Part shown: piece by piece, positions 38,501 to 44,895 of the stretch
How the letters are laid out: each line of letters starts with the position of its first letter
Numbering within the stretch: the stretch's first letter is position 1
Assembly (NCBI GenBank): GCA_003118195.1
Contig: BEXV01000024.1
Location: 399,173-463,172, forward strand
Reading direction: 5' to 3'
Source of the DNA: Hemicentrotus pulcherrimus
Lineage: Eukaryota; Echinodermata; Echinoidea; Camarodonta; Strongylocentrotidae
DNA length: 64,000 bases
Position numbers and translations under genes: made by a program
The notes under the pieces: generated by a model
Told to the model about the DNA's origin: nothing
Databases searched by the model: none
Seen by the model: the letters and a program-made list of their open reading frames with translations, nothing else

Positions 38501-40180
38501 GTCAGCTGTTGAAGTAAAAAAAAGCAAACTTATAAAGTTTTAACCAGTACCTCGAAAAGAAGGCATGGTATATTTGATCTATCTTGCATCCAACATTTAT
38601 TTTCAAAAAAAAAAAAAAATGGTATTATAATAATTTTTCTAAATTTTAATTAAAGTCTGATAAAATGATACCGGTAATAGAATTCTATCCCCCCCAAAAT
38701 TTGAGATTTTTTCTTTTCTTTTTCCCTCGAACTCCCAAATAGTTTTTAGAGCAACCTAAAAATGGTTTAAATATTTCTGGTCACGTGAAGAGCTCTCATC
38801 CAATCAATAATTGATCATATTTTTGGTGCAGGATATAAATATATACTGGTATATATATATCAAACACGTATGATGAACTTTATTGTCAGAAATGTAGAAA
38901 CAAGGATAAGACAGGGGGAAAATTACACTAATAACAGAAATAAATAGCATGCATAACCCAAACTCATGATGTGCATGAATATTTCCCCCAAGTAGTGGAA
39001 TCATGCTATCAGGAAGGCCCAAGTTTCAAATAATAATGACTTGAAATGAAAGATCCCCAGTACATCAGTCTCTCACTACACTGATAGACAGAAAGAAGAT
39101 ACATGTAGGAGTTAGACAGATAAATAAATAGGTAGATAGATAGATGTATCATAGAGGTTGATCGTTTTACCACAAAATTGTGTAGAAAAGTCATGTTCAT
39201 GATTCGCAAGATATTGTTTTGTCAATTTAAATCTGGTACCACTTTACCTGAAGAATATAATTGGTGAATAGCTGGTACAAGGTTTGTGCATCCTCCTCTT
39301 TTTTTTTTCTTTTCTTTATATTTTATAAACTATACATGTACATGTCGAATATCAAATATATTTTCCACTGTGAACATTTTTGCTGTAATTAGATGACATT
39401 CAAGATGGTTAGTGAACTACTCCGAAGATCAAGATAATAATCTTGATCTAAGGAGACAAGAACGAATGAATGAAAGTGATTAAAAATAATTCTCTTTTTC
39501 GTAAAGCATGGACAAATAAATGTCACTGTCATGAACATAGTCACTTACATATTTTCTTTTGTTCTTCTCAGCAGGCGATCCCGGCAAAGGACAGCATCCC
39601 ACATGGACCTTCGGGAACCGGTAACACCAATCACCACCTCAACTCTCCCTCTGCGGTCCAAACGTCGCCGTCAAATACAGTCACCAGAGATCCTGTTCAC
39701 TCCAGCCCCGCCTCTACCACCACCCCCAACATGTCTCCTGACTCCACCACCACCACCACCACCACCACCCCTGAATCTAGACATTTCCCTGGAGCAACTC
39801 CCCCTCCCACCACCCCTGAATCTAGAAGTTTCCCCAGAGGAACTCCCCCTCCCACCATCCCCAGAAACAGAAAGCCATCTAATCTGACCTCTCCTGTACC
39901 ACACCCTAAACCTAACGGTTTATATACCAATGACATGTCAACTCCTGGAGCTAAGTCAAGCAGCACCCCAATTCTTCCAAACCGCCCTGAAAAGAGACCT
40001 AGAACACCGATAGCCACCTCACCACCCATGTCATTGCCTCTTAGTCCTGGATCCACCACACTAGGGCAAGTCACTTCACCGAATAAGAATGGTAATGCTC
40101 AAGAAGCACCACCTGTTCCAATAAGACCAAATAAGAAGAAGGAATCATTTATCAAAGAACAGGGTGGTACTAGTCTTTGA
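1855..40180 (+). CDS. DOCK: DOCK-family Rac/Rap guanine-nucleotide exchange factor, 3' part (22 exons found, 5' end outside window)
   Basis: Dedicator-of-cytokinesis protein, an atypical GEF that loads GTP on Rac or Rap at the membrane, usually with ELMO and Crk-type adaptors. Exons: 1855-2048, 2916-2976, 3828-3987, 4501-4646, 5068-5156, (one missing), 6939-7181, 7702-7791, 9303-9404, 11212-11353, 12035-12198, 12790-12876, 14169-14345, 15113-15196, 15851-15967, 18076-18212, 18839-18902, 20491-20682, 27078-27150, 27640-27834, 29507-29668, 32522-32598, 39572-40180. Splice phases agree at every junction except across the gap. About 216 residues precede the gap and 904 follow it, with no internal stop. 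Order: helical repeat region, DHR-2 domain, proline- and serine-rich tail. WEYGIPLCKELA and RYIYHLHDLHL look closer to DOCK3/4 than to DOCK1/2/5, but the protein is divergent, so the subfamily is an inference. The upstream exons (SH3, DHR-1) are not in the window. Confidence 0.93.
2255..2543 (+). mobile_element. tRNA-derived SINE-like element, copy 1
   Basis: The 5' end has an A-box-like GTGGTCGAGTGG and a decayed B-box region (CGCAATTAGAGTCTC). A body with TGTCCTTTGGCAAGACATTG and CCACACTCCACCCAGGTG follows, and it ends in an (ATT)n tail. The copy at 13697 shares the body. It lies in a DOCK intron. Confidence 0.75.
2916..2976 (+). CDS. DOCK: DOCK exon
   Basis: Acceptor TTGACAG, donor AAG|GTAAG, phase 2 in and 0 out. 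Encodes VILTAIKRFCSDLNQ, the continuation of the conserved helical region. Confidence 0.85.
3001..3199. mobile_element. MITE-like repeat, TTTAAAGCC ends, copy 1
   Basis: About 200 bp between AGCCAGTCTGCACTAC and TTAGTGCAGACAGGCTTTAAA; the ends are inverted copies. Internal landmarks: CCCTCTATATAG, GTCCCCCATGG, GCAGGGAGGTCTA. The second copy is at 28441. Confidence 0.7.
3828..3987 (+). CDS. DOCK: DOCK exon with LQLE..S.AK...GDMR signature
   Basis: Acceptor TGTATAG, donor TAG|GTATTT, phase 0 in and 1 out. Encodes QPVLQLESFTSAK and FGDMR. This block is conserved in all DOCK-A/B proteins and is the first firm family signature in the window. Confidence 0.92.
4501..4646 (+). CDS. DOCK: DOCK exon
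   Basis: Acceptor GATATAG, donor AAG|GTCAGT, phase 1 in and 0 out. Encodes FLEVTMIPHDAIRKASLP, matching the family pattern of a 'P.LEVTL.P..ELRKA.IPIF' type. Confidence 0.92.
5068..5156 (+). CDS. DOCK: DOCK exon; last before the assembly gap
   Basis: Acceptor ATTTTAG, donor ACAC|GTAAGC, phase 0 in and 2 out. Encodes LEDDLIDKLDHMV and NGDEQYTVLF, as in the family 'ELI.KLD..V..G.GDEQY..LF'. The next exon found (6939) needs phase 0, so this exon cannot splice straight to it in frame. Confidence 0.9.
5437..5594. other. Assembly gap (158 N) in a DOCK intron
   Basis: Run of N following an A-rich stretch. The phase break and the missing stretch of roughly 50 residues between the exons at 5068 and 6939 suggest that a DOCK exon lies in or next to this gap. 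Confidence 0.95.
6939..7181 (+). CDS. DOCK: DOCK exon, start of DHR-2 (lobe A)
   Basis: Acceptor GATCAG, donor CAG|GTGAGA, exactly 81 codons, phase 0 in and out. Encodes NFYKDDERRKDIYMRYIY and DYTEAAHTLLM, the most conserved opening of DHR-2 lobe A, a TPR-like helical array used in dimerisation. Confidence 0.95.
7702..7791 (+). CDS. DOCK: DOCK exon, DHR-2 lobe A
   Basis: Acceptor TCTCAG, donor CTG|GTAAGT, 30 codons, phase 0/0. Encodes VWEYGIPLCKELAIQYES. The GIPLC wording is more like DOCK3/4 than DOCK1/2/5. Confidence 0.95.
8220..8660. other. GC-richer intronic stretch of unknown origin
   Basis: Less AT-rich than its surroundings, with a B-box-like GGGTTTGAGTCCTGTG near 8400 and a GC-rich block at 8540-8640. 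It may be a decayed tRNA-derived element, but no second copy is in the window and no coding sense was found. Confidence 0.3.
8754..9225. mobile_element. Foldback MITE, CAGGGG..GTGTTTCACAAA ends, copy A
   Basis: Left arm CAGGGGGGTGTTTCACAAA...GGACTTGAAGTATGGCAGG is inverted at the right as CCTGCCATAGTTCAAGTCC...TTTGTGAAACACTCCCCTG. Arms are about 70 bp or more and the total is 472 bp. No clear target duplication. A second member is at 53308. Confidence 0.8.
9303..9404 (+). CDS. DOCK: DOCK exon, DHR-2
   Basis: Acceptor TCCTAG, donor AAA|GTAAGT, 34 codons, phase 0/0. Encodes AQFFENI and FFRIKFYG, the family 'FY.NI....P.YF.VGFYG' block leading into the catalytic lobes. Confidence 0.93.
9506..9580 (+). 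repeat. Three perfect copies of a 25-bp tandem repeat
   Basis: Units of 25 bp starting ATCATATACAATCAATTG at 9506, 9531 and 9556, identical to each other, then a broken fourth start (ATCATAGC). Confidence 0.95.
9590..10930 (-). pseudogene. Decayed L1/Tx1-like non-LTR retrotransposon ORF2 C-terminal region
   Basis: Reverse-strand translation across several frames gives pieces typical of the region after the RT: GGLKMVDLNTLFNTK near 10830, FWLEKIKMPQYHKKMIYSWF (10552-10746), and MSLKEIEQIFEKK near 10400. Stops and frameshifts break it, and no RT catalytic motif remains. Fully intronic and opposite to DOCK. The family is assigned from pattern memory only. Confidence 0.5.
11212..11353 (+). CDS. 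DOCK: DOCK exon, DHR-2 lobe B
   Basis: Acceptor TGTACAG, donor AAT|GTATCC, phase 0 in and 1 out. Encodes HREYIYRGQPFDQPQ and the segment ending LLLYDQ, matching 'K.FIYRG..YE....F..R....FP.A'. Confidence 0.93.
11464..11508 (+). repeat. (GAT)n microsatellite
   Basis: About 14 GAT/GGT triplets just after the DOCK exon at 11212-11353. Confidence 0.9.
12035..12198 (+). CDS. DOCK: DOCK exon, DHR-2 lobe B/C
   Basis: Acceptor CTACAG, donor AAG|GTACTA, phase 1 in and 0 out. Encodes VRHVICVPPQHPHL and YDISVFSFDRPFHRGERD; the RPFH.G..D motif is diagnostic for DOCK-A/B DHR-2. Confidence 0.94.
12384..12451. repeat. 19-bp perfect inverted repeat (hairpin), 30-bp loop
   Basis: Left arm ACCGTGTATAAACCGCACC (12384-12402) and right arm GGTGCGGTTTATACACGGT (12433-12451), followed by a C run and an A run. 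It looks like the end of a DNA transposon. The matching other end was not found within the intron. Confidence 0.8.
12790..12876 (+). CDS. DOCK: DOCK exon, DHR-2
   Basis: Acceptor TTGTAG, donor GTG|GTAAGT, 29 codons, phase 0/0. Encodes TLWVERTFMTTGSPLPGL, equivalent to the family 'WIERT..T....LPGI..W.EV'. Confidence 0.95.
12934..13590 (+). repeat. GGAGGC-bounded tandem-unit element, copy 2
   Basis: Same architecture as the element at 951: hairpin start (CTTCCGCTATAAAGTAGCCGGAG), CCGTCC-rich leader, units starting at 13011, 13155, 13300 and 13454, and an end at GGAGGCATCATTTTAAACTGCG. Units are degenerate relative to each other and to copy 1. Confidence 0.85.
13697..13937 (+). mobile_element. 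tRNA-derived SINE-like element, copy 2
   Basis: Head GTGGTCTAGTGAATAAGGC; body 'TCCTTTGGCAAGTCATTAAATTACAATTGCCACTCTCCACCC' aligned with copy 1 (quoted in parts: TCCTTTGGCAAGTCATT, GCCACTCTCCACCCAAG). Ends in an AT-rich tail. Diverged from copy 1. Confidence 0.7.
14169..14345 (+). CDS. DOCK: DOCK exon, DHR-2 lobe C with nucleotide-sensor valine
   Basis: Acceptor CTGTAG, donor GAT|GTAAGT, 59 codons, phase 0/0. Encodes SMVLQGTIEAAVQGG. By family knowledge, the valine of the A-V-x-G-G insert in helix alpha10 displaces Mg2+ and so drives GDP release. It is kept here, which suggests an active exchange factor. Confidence 0.95.
14388..14797. mobile_element. piggyBac-like MITE with TTAA target duplication
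   Basis: Perfect 18-bp inverted ends TTAACCCTTACTGTACTG (14388-14405) and CAGTACAGTAAGGGTTAA (14780-14797). TTAA at each edge is the expected piggyBac target duplication, leaving 14-bp TIRs that start CCCTTACTG. The 410-bp interior has no ORF, so it is non-autonomous. It abuts the repeat at 14794. Confidence 0.85.
14794..14950 (+). repeat. Dispersed repeat 'CGGCCCTACGTGTTATCAG', copy 1 (partial)
   Basis: TTAAAGGGATTG...ACACGGCCCTACGTGTTATC...GTAAAAATCTTTGAGTGAC. Longer copies are at 49666-50022 (minus) and 58549-58904 (plus). The 3' part is missing here. Confidence 0.75.
15113..15196 (+). CDS. DOCK: DOCK exon, DHR-2 lobe C
   Basis: Acceptor TTTCAG, donor CAG|GTAGAA, 28 codons, phase 0/0. 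Encodes VFLTPAYMENNPTDKEAI, matching 'AFF...Y...HP.....I..L..L...Q'. Confidence 0.93.
15250..15330 (+). repeat. Short dispersed-repeat tail (AATAAT...AAAGCGCTGTAC)
   Basis: An (ATA)n run followed by TGATATAGCACTTGTGAC and TTCAAAGCGCTGTACAC, which resembles the reversed 3' end of tRNA-type SINEs (compare GAGCGCTTAGAG and the (ATT)n end near 2480-2543). Fragment only. Confidence 0.4.
15851..15967 (+). CDS. DOCK: DOCK exon, end of DHR-2
   Basis: Acceptor GTAATAG, donor TTG|GTAAGT, 39 codons, phase 0/0. Encodes LNILDDGVLLHKELCSEE and then a basic helix. This is the last part that aligns well with the family by eye. Confidence 0.85.
15993..16163. mobile_element. Foldback MITE, ACAAATAATACACAGGT ends
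   Basis: Perfect 17-bp terminal inverted repeats at 15993-16009 and 16147-16163. The arms continue with mismatches (GATGCAGCGC and GCGCTGCATC) so nearly the whole 171 bp can fold. It begins 26 bp after a DOCK splice donor. Confidence 0.85.
16391..16580 (+). repeat. Dispersed repeat 'AGTTCCGGTCGTGCGATTGC', copy 1
   Basis: Shared with 55984-56180: GTGCGATTGCATTGT, AAAAGGTTGATCATCTAGCA, GGCCCAGTCTTGGTAAAG. Same strand, roughly 80% alike. No coding sense found. Confidence 0.75.
16840..17060. repeat. (TTTGAG)n with adjacent retroelement-like tail
   Basis: GTTTGAGTTTGAGTTTGAGC followed by TTGTATTATTCAAACAAAAAG. The layout resembles a reversed 3' end of a CR1/L2-type element, but no coding part is present. 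Confidence 0.35.
17382..17492 (+). repeat. Duplicate of the 3' intron end and exon start at 17981-18088 (decoy acceptor)
   Basis: About 105 bp nearly matching 17981-18088, including TTTTCTAG|GACCAACCTTAAAG against TTTTGTAG|GGCCAACCTAAAG. Use of this acceptor in the normal phase would read Asp-Gln-Pro-stop, so it is non-productive. Confidence 0.85.
18076..18212 (+). CDS. DOCK: DOCK exon, first exon of the disordered tail
   Basis: Acceptor TTGTAG, donor CA|GTAAGT, phase 0 in and 2 out. Encodes a Pro/Ala/Thr-rich segment (ARPPSRQ, APTPPANTTSG) ending TSDLNLQ. It is in phase with its neighbours but has no family motif. Its acceptor region is duplicated about 600 bp upstream. Confidence 0.8.
18792..18816 (+). 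repeat. (AAATC)n microsatellite
   Basis: CCAAATCAAATCAAATCAAA just before the acceptor of the exon at 18839. A related (TTCAA)n run is at 20203-20222. Confidence 0.85.
18839..18902 (+). CDS. DOCK: DOCK exon, tail
   Basis: Acceptor TTGCAG, donor TCG|GTAATG, phase 2 in and 0 out, 21 codons. Encodes DRKNSMFYFQTPVDIPVS. An (AAATC)n stretch lies just upstream of the acceptor. Confidence 0.75.
20491..20682 (+). CDS. DOCK: DOCK exon, proline-rich tail, two possible donors
   Basis: Acceptor CTCTTCAG. Encodes SRTLPEGGGTLQRG, then GMPPPDMPPPPLPNSKHH. Two donors, both GTACAT and both phase 0, follow 20571 and 20682. Use of the first would drop 37 residues including the polyproline block. Confidence 0.72.
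23740..24057. mobile_element. Two back-to-back foldback MITEs (GGGCCC..TTCATAAA ends)
   Basis: Boundaries GGCCCAGTTTCATAAA (23741), TTTTATGAATCAGGGCCCTGG (near 23893-23911, given in part) and TTTTATGAATCGGGGCCC (end). The inner block GCCAATCAGATGCCACAAATT recurs inverted as AATTTGTGGCATTTGATTGG, so the second unit is an inverted copy of the first. Confidence 0.75.
24406..24790. mobile_element. MITE with GGTGGATTCACAAT ends, possible TA target site, interrupted by gap
   Basis: 14-bp perfect inverted ends GGTGGATTCACAAT (24409-24422) and ATTGTGAATCCACC (24774-24787) with TA at both outer edges, as in Tc1/mariner insertions. The interior holds the 35-N gap and a G-rich block (24741-24770). Confidence 0.72.
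24706..24740. other. Assembly gap (35 N) beside a poly-G tract
   Basis: Run of N followed at once by 13 G and further G-rich sequence; the gap was probably caused by the homopolymer. Confidence 0.95.
27078..27150 (+). CDS. DOCK: DOCK exon, tail (KESLPTPLALN)
   Basis: Acceptor TTGTAG after a T-rich tract, donor ACAG|GTACAG, phase 0 in and 1 out, 24 codons. Encodes KQSGKTKERKESLPTPLA. A second GT six bases on gives a possible +2-residue form. Found from phase and splice sites only. Confidence 0.65.
27640..27834 (+). CDS. DOCK: DOCK tail exon A of a duplicated pair, SH3 ligand PSLPRK
   Basis: Acceptor AATCAG, donor CAG|GTATAG, symmetric phase 1-1, 195 nt. Encodes serine-rich TSSSNRTSASPSVSS, then DDRPPSLPRKGSSRPSSSG. 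P-S-L-P-R-K fits the PxLPxK motif bound by the Crk N-terminal SH3 domain. It is clearly related to the next exon. Confidence 0.82.
28050..28098. repeat. (TA)n microsatellite
   Basis: TATATA runs broken by TCTATATCTA. Confidence 0.9.
28111..28225 (-). mobile_element. Retroelement terminal fragment (Penelope-like?)
   Basis: The minus strand reads CCTGAAGAAGGCCTCACAAG, then CCGAAAGCTCGCAATAAA, a wording typical of Penelope-like element ends (from general knowledge). No RT or GIY-YIG coding part is left. Confidence 0.45.
28441..28643. mobile_element. MITE-like repeat, TTTAAAGCC ends, copy 2
   Basis: Starts TTTAAAGCCTCACTGCACTA and ends near CTAATGCAAAGGGGGTTTAAT, with the same internal landmarks as the copy at 3001. 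Same orientation, about 80% similar by eye. Confidence 0.7.
29507..29668 (+). CDS. DOCK: DOCK tail exon B of a duplicated pair, SH3 ligand PQLPPR
   Basis: Acceptor GATCAG, donor after TTCAG (GTGGCG, weak) placed by homology to the previous exon, symmetric phase 1-1, 162 nt. Encodes EFSGVTSSSRISESPSVSS, then ERPPQLPPRKMSSRPSSGG. An alternative donor GTCTCT after 29690 would change the phase from 1 to 2. Confidence 0.78.
29691..30050 (+). repeat. Long CT-rich (polypyrimidine) tract just after DOCK exon B
   Basis: About 360 bp, mostly (TC)n with TATC/CCCTC variants. It gives long Leu/Ser/Pro reading frames that are artefacts of composition. Confidence 0.92.
32522..32598 (+). CDS. DOCK: DOCK tail exon, SH3 ligand PPVPSR
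   Basis: Acceptor GATGTAG, donor ACA|GTAAGT, phase 1 in and 0 out, 25 codons. Encodes MSSSSSCSGTDVSEEG then APPVPSRT, a class II PxxPxR ligand that resembles APPVPIRP in the last exon. Confidence 0.78.
32617..32890 (+). repeat. CT-rich tract just after DOCK exon 32522-32598
   Basis: About 270 bp of (TC)n, CCCTC and CTTCTT variants. It starts 19 bp after the donor, much like the tract at 29691. Confidence 0.88.
35051..35208. mobile_element. Foldback MITE, GCATAAAACTTACCATTAATGG arm
   Basis: Left CCCGCTGCATAAAACTTACC with ATTAATGGTAA; right GTTACCATGAGTGGCAAG and TTTCGTGCAACTGGGCCC. The arms pair imperfectly over about 40 bp; total 158 bp. Confidence 0.6.
39572..40180 (+). CDS. DOCK: DOCK terminal coding exon, proline-rich C-terminus and stop
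   Basis: Acceptor TTCTCAG|CAG (a NAGNAG site, so one glutamine may be optional); TGA at 40178. Encodes about 202 residues rich in Pro/Ser/Thr: TTTTTTTT, two imperfect repeats around TPESRHFPGATPPP and TPESRSFPRGTPPP, TPILPNRPEKRPRTP, and QEAPPVPIRPNKKKESF near the end. PILPNR (PxLPxR) and PPVPIR are class II SH3 ligands, as expected for a DOCK tail. A second, also proline-rich frame is open through 39887. Confidence 0.85.
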   Translation, partial: QAIPAKDSIPHGPSGTGNTNHHLNSPSAVQTSPSNTVTRDPVHSSPASTTTPNMSPDSTTTTTTTTPESRHFPGATPPPTTPESRSFPRGTPPPTIPRNRKPSNLTSPVPHPKPNGLYTNDMSTPGAKSSSTPILPNRPEKRPRTPIATSPPMSLPLSPGSTTLGQVTSPNKNGNAQEAPPVPIRPNKKKESFIKEQGGTSL

Positions 40181-43100
40181 AAGAGACGGACTTTATTGCC
40201 ATTGGTGCCTTCACGTGTCGATCATGTGATTCAGACCTTGTTCAAAGCTCTACTTTAAGGGATTTTGTTATATATTTGTAAACCTGTTCTTTCTTCTTGC
40301 GTGTAGAAATTTTATCATGTATTTCAAATTATGAGAGGTATCAAAATGTATATGGCACCTGTACTTCAAATGATATGTTTATTCAATCTTATTTTTCCAG
40401 CTTTAAAAGATATGTGAGGATTCCTTTCTTCGTTGTACTATACACACACTATCCTGTACATATCGTTATACACTATGTATATGAGAGAATGTCACATATT
40501 GAAATTCTCATAGTAGGACTTATGAAATTTAGGGTGCTGATATATTTGTTAACATGATTTATGACTCACTGTAAAGATCATGATGGATAATAAGCATATG
40601 TTGCTCTTCTAATTGCTATAAGCTATAAATGGAAATCAATTTTATATCGGGCAAGTACTTCCAGTTTATTCCATAAACGTGTTAAACATCATGATTGTTC
40701 AAAGATCTCATTTCAATTTTCCCTCCCAAAGAACATTTTCCTTGCCATCTGTTTTGCCTGAGCATTTACTAGGCTCACCCTGAAAGCTATGTTCTTCCAC
40801 TTTTTATTATTTTTAAATCATGTGATGTTTGAATAGTTGACTAGTTGTATTCTGGTTTAGTAATACTGGTAATCATACAGAGAGGAAGAAGAGTGTGAAT
40901 GTAGTTTTCCATTGCCATGCCGATATGCATTCCATGCAGCCTACTTAAAAGTTTGATTCATGTTTATGTATGCAAGCAGTCAGTATATTCAGAAATACTT
41001 AGTATTTTATACAAGACATGTATTTCATTAATAACCAAATAGACATGCCATGGTAAGCATTCTTTTGTTGGAGTAGAAATATACCATTAGTCTTTCTCCA
41101 TTCTATGGACCAAGTGATACCAAGATCAAAGCTGACTGACTTTCAAGATGATATCTTATTTCATTTTTTTTGTATATTTGCTATACGTTTCTTTTCATTT
41201 CTTTTTGCTTTCCTACTTCTTTCATGTTATAATGAAGTGCTGCTGATAATTTCTTCATCTACTAACATCTACGTGATAAAACCAGGGATCATGCGGAGTA
41301 GAAAAAAAAAAACATTGTTTGTAGCGTGATTGTACTTAAAATTCATAGATATACTTGATAGAGATAAAACTGGAGCATTTTATTTGAAGGAGACCAAATA
41401 TATTTATCTCACTTTCTCACAGTTCATAGCAACATTAAACAAACTTGTGTGAATGTGAAAATGGGTTGTGTGTTTAACCATATTCCAAATGAATGATGAT
41501 TATGTGTATAGATTATGTGACCTTATGTGAAAAGATGTATGATACACCCAACAACCTATTACAGTGACTCTCACCCTGCTCGATCTATTAGTTTCATTGG
41601 AGTCAGATGATAATATCATAGGCATTGTGTTATGTTATTTAAGAAAGAAAAAATGAATCAAATTATGGTTTGTATATCTTGTTAATCTAGTGGATTCAAA
41701 GTGCCCTCTTTTGCATGGTCAATCTCTAATCATCACTGTGATATATGCAATTCTATTCACCCCTTAAGGCTGTTTTTGATACATGAATTTTTCTACTTGT
41801 CAATATCTCCTTTTAAAGATGCATTTTCTACTTCATCTATTGTTCTTACCAGAAAACATATGAATGAAGTCATATCAAGAGTGACTTCTTTTATATATTC
41901 TATAATCATGTTTGTAATAAATGCAAACAGCACTCCATATTCCAGAAATGAAGACATTCAGTGATCAAAGCTGCAATAGATCTTTGTAACACATATTTCT
42001 ACCATTGTGAATACCGTTAATAATGTAAAACCAAACAATTGTGTGCACATAGAATGTGCAAATTTGTCATTAAAAGCTTCATGCTGCAAAGTAATTGAAT
42101 CACAACTAAATTATATTTGTTGTTGTTGCAATATGCAAAAGTTTATTGCTACTAGTATAGCTAATGCTTACAATACAGGAAAAAATTCCTGTTAAGAAAC
42201 TCTCTGGTTTTAGAGTAAAATTGCATTTGAAAAGATAAATATTTTTCCTTGAAAAAACTGACTGATGTACTTTTTTAGTTCTAAAATATTTAAGTATGTA
42301 GTAGAATGTGATTTTGTATTACAGTCTTGGAGAAAGGAGACTGCATTGGGCTCTCTATGTTATGTTGAGATGTTCAAATAACATTATACATTCCACAATA
42401 CAAATTGAATGAATTCTAGTGCTTCTGCATCATCTCCGTTTTTCCCGGCATTCTTCTAGATACAGAGAATAACATGGTCTTTAGGATTACACTTGTTATT
42501 TAGCAGAATTCTCCTATTATTTAGCAGCCAATTTATCTCAAATTCTTATGAAGGGAGAGTATACTTCAATATCAATATGAATTTCTACATGATTCATCTA
42601 GTTCAGGTTATTTCGTTTGATTATACTATTACTTCAGTATATTTGGAACTGTAGTTAAATCTATGCATATATTTATATCACACTATTTATGCAGTATGCT
42701 ATTACAAAAGCAATTGGCTAGAAGGTTCATAACCAACCAACCATGTGCATGTATTTCGCTATTGGTGTCGGAAATAGATTGGCACATATGGAATAATTAT
42801 GAGCCATTCGTGTGAAGTCTTGCCCTTGATATCGATGACTCTTTTAAGTCACTTTATAGACACCATCATGTGTTACTCTTATTCTTTCAATTGGTATTTG
42901 TAAATCATTATTGGAAGGTAGTATCACTTGTTCTTCTTGATGAAAATGAATTAATGCAAAGAACTGAAATTTAGAAATGTCTTCCTAGTATAGTCAACAA
43001 AATGACATAGTTGTCCTGTTGCCTGTTTGCTGTTCAGTGAATTGTACTTGGCAATATATCAGTAATTTCAAAGAAAAAAATCAGTATAAATATTTACTTA

Positions 43101-44530
43101 CCGGTATTTGGTATTTTGTGGTAGGGATTAATTATATTCTCAATTTTCTTCATAGCTGTATTAAAGTAACATTCCCCCTTTGATATTTAGTTTGTCCGTG
43201 AATTCTTGAGAAGAAAAAAAATTACAATACAGAAGACTGAAAAGCAATATGCCGAGGTTAAACTTGGCATCATTCCTGTGGTGATATTATGAATATTAAA
43301 CTAAATCATGGTTCATGTTCCATTGCCCCTACATGTATGTTCTGATAAAGGCTATACACAGGCTATGGAAATAACTGCTGTTTATGCAGATTTCACTATG
43401 GGTACATGTACAAAGGGCGAAACATAAGGCCTTCTAAATGATCCATTTATATTAGTTTAATGATATTGAGGTTTTTATATATTGAATTATCAGGTACATT
43501 AGTAAGGCTTAGTATTAATGCAATTTTTTATAATATTTCTATTTTCTTCATAACATCCAATTAGTTCATGAACAAACAAACATATATGAGAATGATTATA
43601 TTCATTTTCCATTTTTTTTCCTCCTGGATATGTGCTTCCAAAAGGTTCCAATGGCTTTGGATTTTCAAGATGCGAAGCGTTTTTTACATTAGAGAATGTA
43701 TAAAACACATTGTACTTGAATAATTCATGTGTATAGATATGTCATGTGAAGGTATAATCATAAATTAACTATTTAACAAGCTGTCTTTGATAGGCAGCAT
43801 TTCTTTATTACAGAAATAAGGCTTATAAACATGTTTCTTATTTCTTTACATTGATGAAGTGGAGTGAAGAAAGAATGAACTAATGAGAACTTTTGGAAGG
43901 TTAAGAGAAGTATATTTATGTTACTACATTGTAGTAAAATTGTTCTTTTTTATTCCGTCAGTCATATCACTGATGTGCACAAGACGAAGTGGGTCATTAC
44001 ACAACATTTGCAAAATACAAACATAGAAGAATGCTGAATATTGTAATCAGTAGATTCAAATTATTATTATTATTCTGAGTATTGTATTTGTTTATAAAAA
44101 AAGCGTGTATTTGGCATTTTGAGGGTTCAAATTGTGTATATTTGGATAGGACGTGCATTCATGTTGCTATGATAGAATTTATTTGTAGAATGAAAATTGG
44201 TGGGGAAAATATTATATGAATGCAGATCACTGAAAGTTTTCTTTGTAGAGTTTAATTTATGTTGACTATGTGAAAGATACACATATTGTGACATATCATT
44301 GATAGAGATAAATATGACGGTTAGATGTATATTTGATTCTTTCATGCAAAATGGAATATTATATACAGAATAATCATGAGATATGGAATTTATAATGTAT
44401 GTTGGTTAAATGGATTTATTTTTTACAAAGTGAATTATGTGTGCATATTTAGTCTTGGCATTTACTTCAATAAAATTTATGAGAATTATTGCATTTATTT
44501 CAATGTTGATTTTATATAATTTTCTTCAGG
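40181..44530 (+). other. DOCK 3' UTR / intergenic region
   Basis: AT-rich, with no coding signal on either strand. AATAAA candidates at 41916 and 44469. The true 3' end cannot be fixed from sequence alone. Confidence 0.55.
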
Positions 44531-44559
44531 TCAATGCTTAAATAGGATTTGAAAGGTAA

Positions 44560-44840
44560 GATATTGAAATATTAAGAGGGAAGAATCAAAGAGGGGAGAA
44601 TGGAGAGGAGAAGGGTTTGAAGAGAGGGAGGAAGAGAGGGAGGGGAAGAGAGTGATGAGAGAGGGAGGGAGAGAAAGAGAGAGAGAGGGGGGAAAATAAC
44701 AAGGGTGAGATACTGAGAGAGATAGCGGGAAGACACACTTGGGTGGGAAGGAGAAGCATGAATGATGATAGGAGGAAAAGAGATGGGGGATCGAGTGTTT
44801 GAAGCTTGCCCTGGATGTTGGGGCACACTCTTTTATATCT

Positions 44841-44895
<55 letters not shown>

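Larger units (their letters stand above)
32599..39571 (+). other. 7-kb last DOCK intron
   Basis: AT-rich. It begins with a CT-rich tract (32617-32890), holds single N at 34018, a G16 run near 36370 and a foldback MITE at 35051. No exon with matching phase and coding sense was found. Confidence 0.6.

Noticed and set aside
39697..40074. Minus-strand Gly/Val-rich ORFs (125 and 77 codons)
   Set aside because: Antisense shadows of the proline-rich last DOCK exon.
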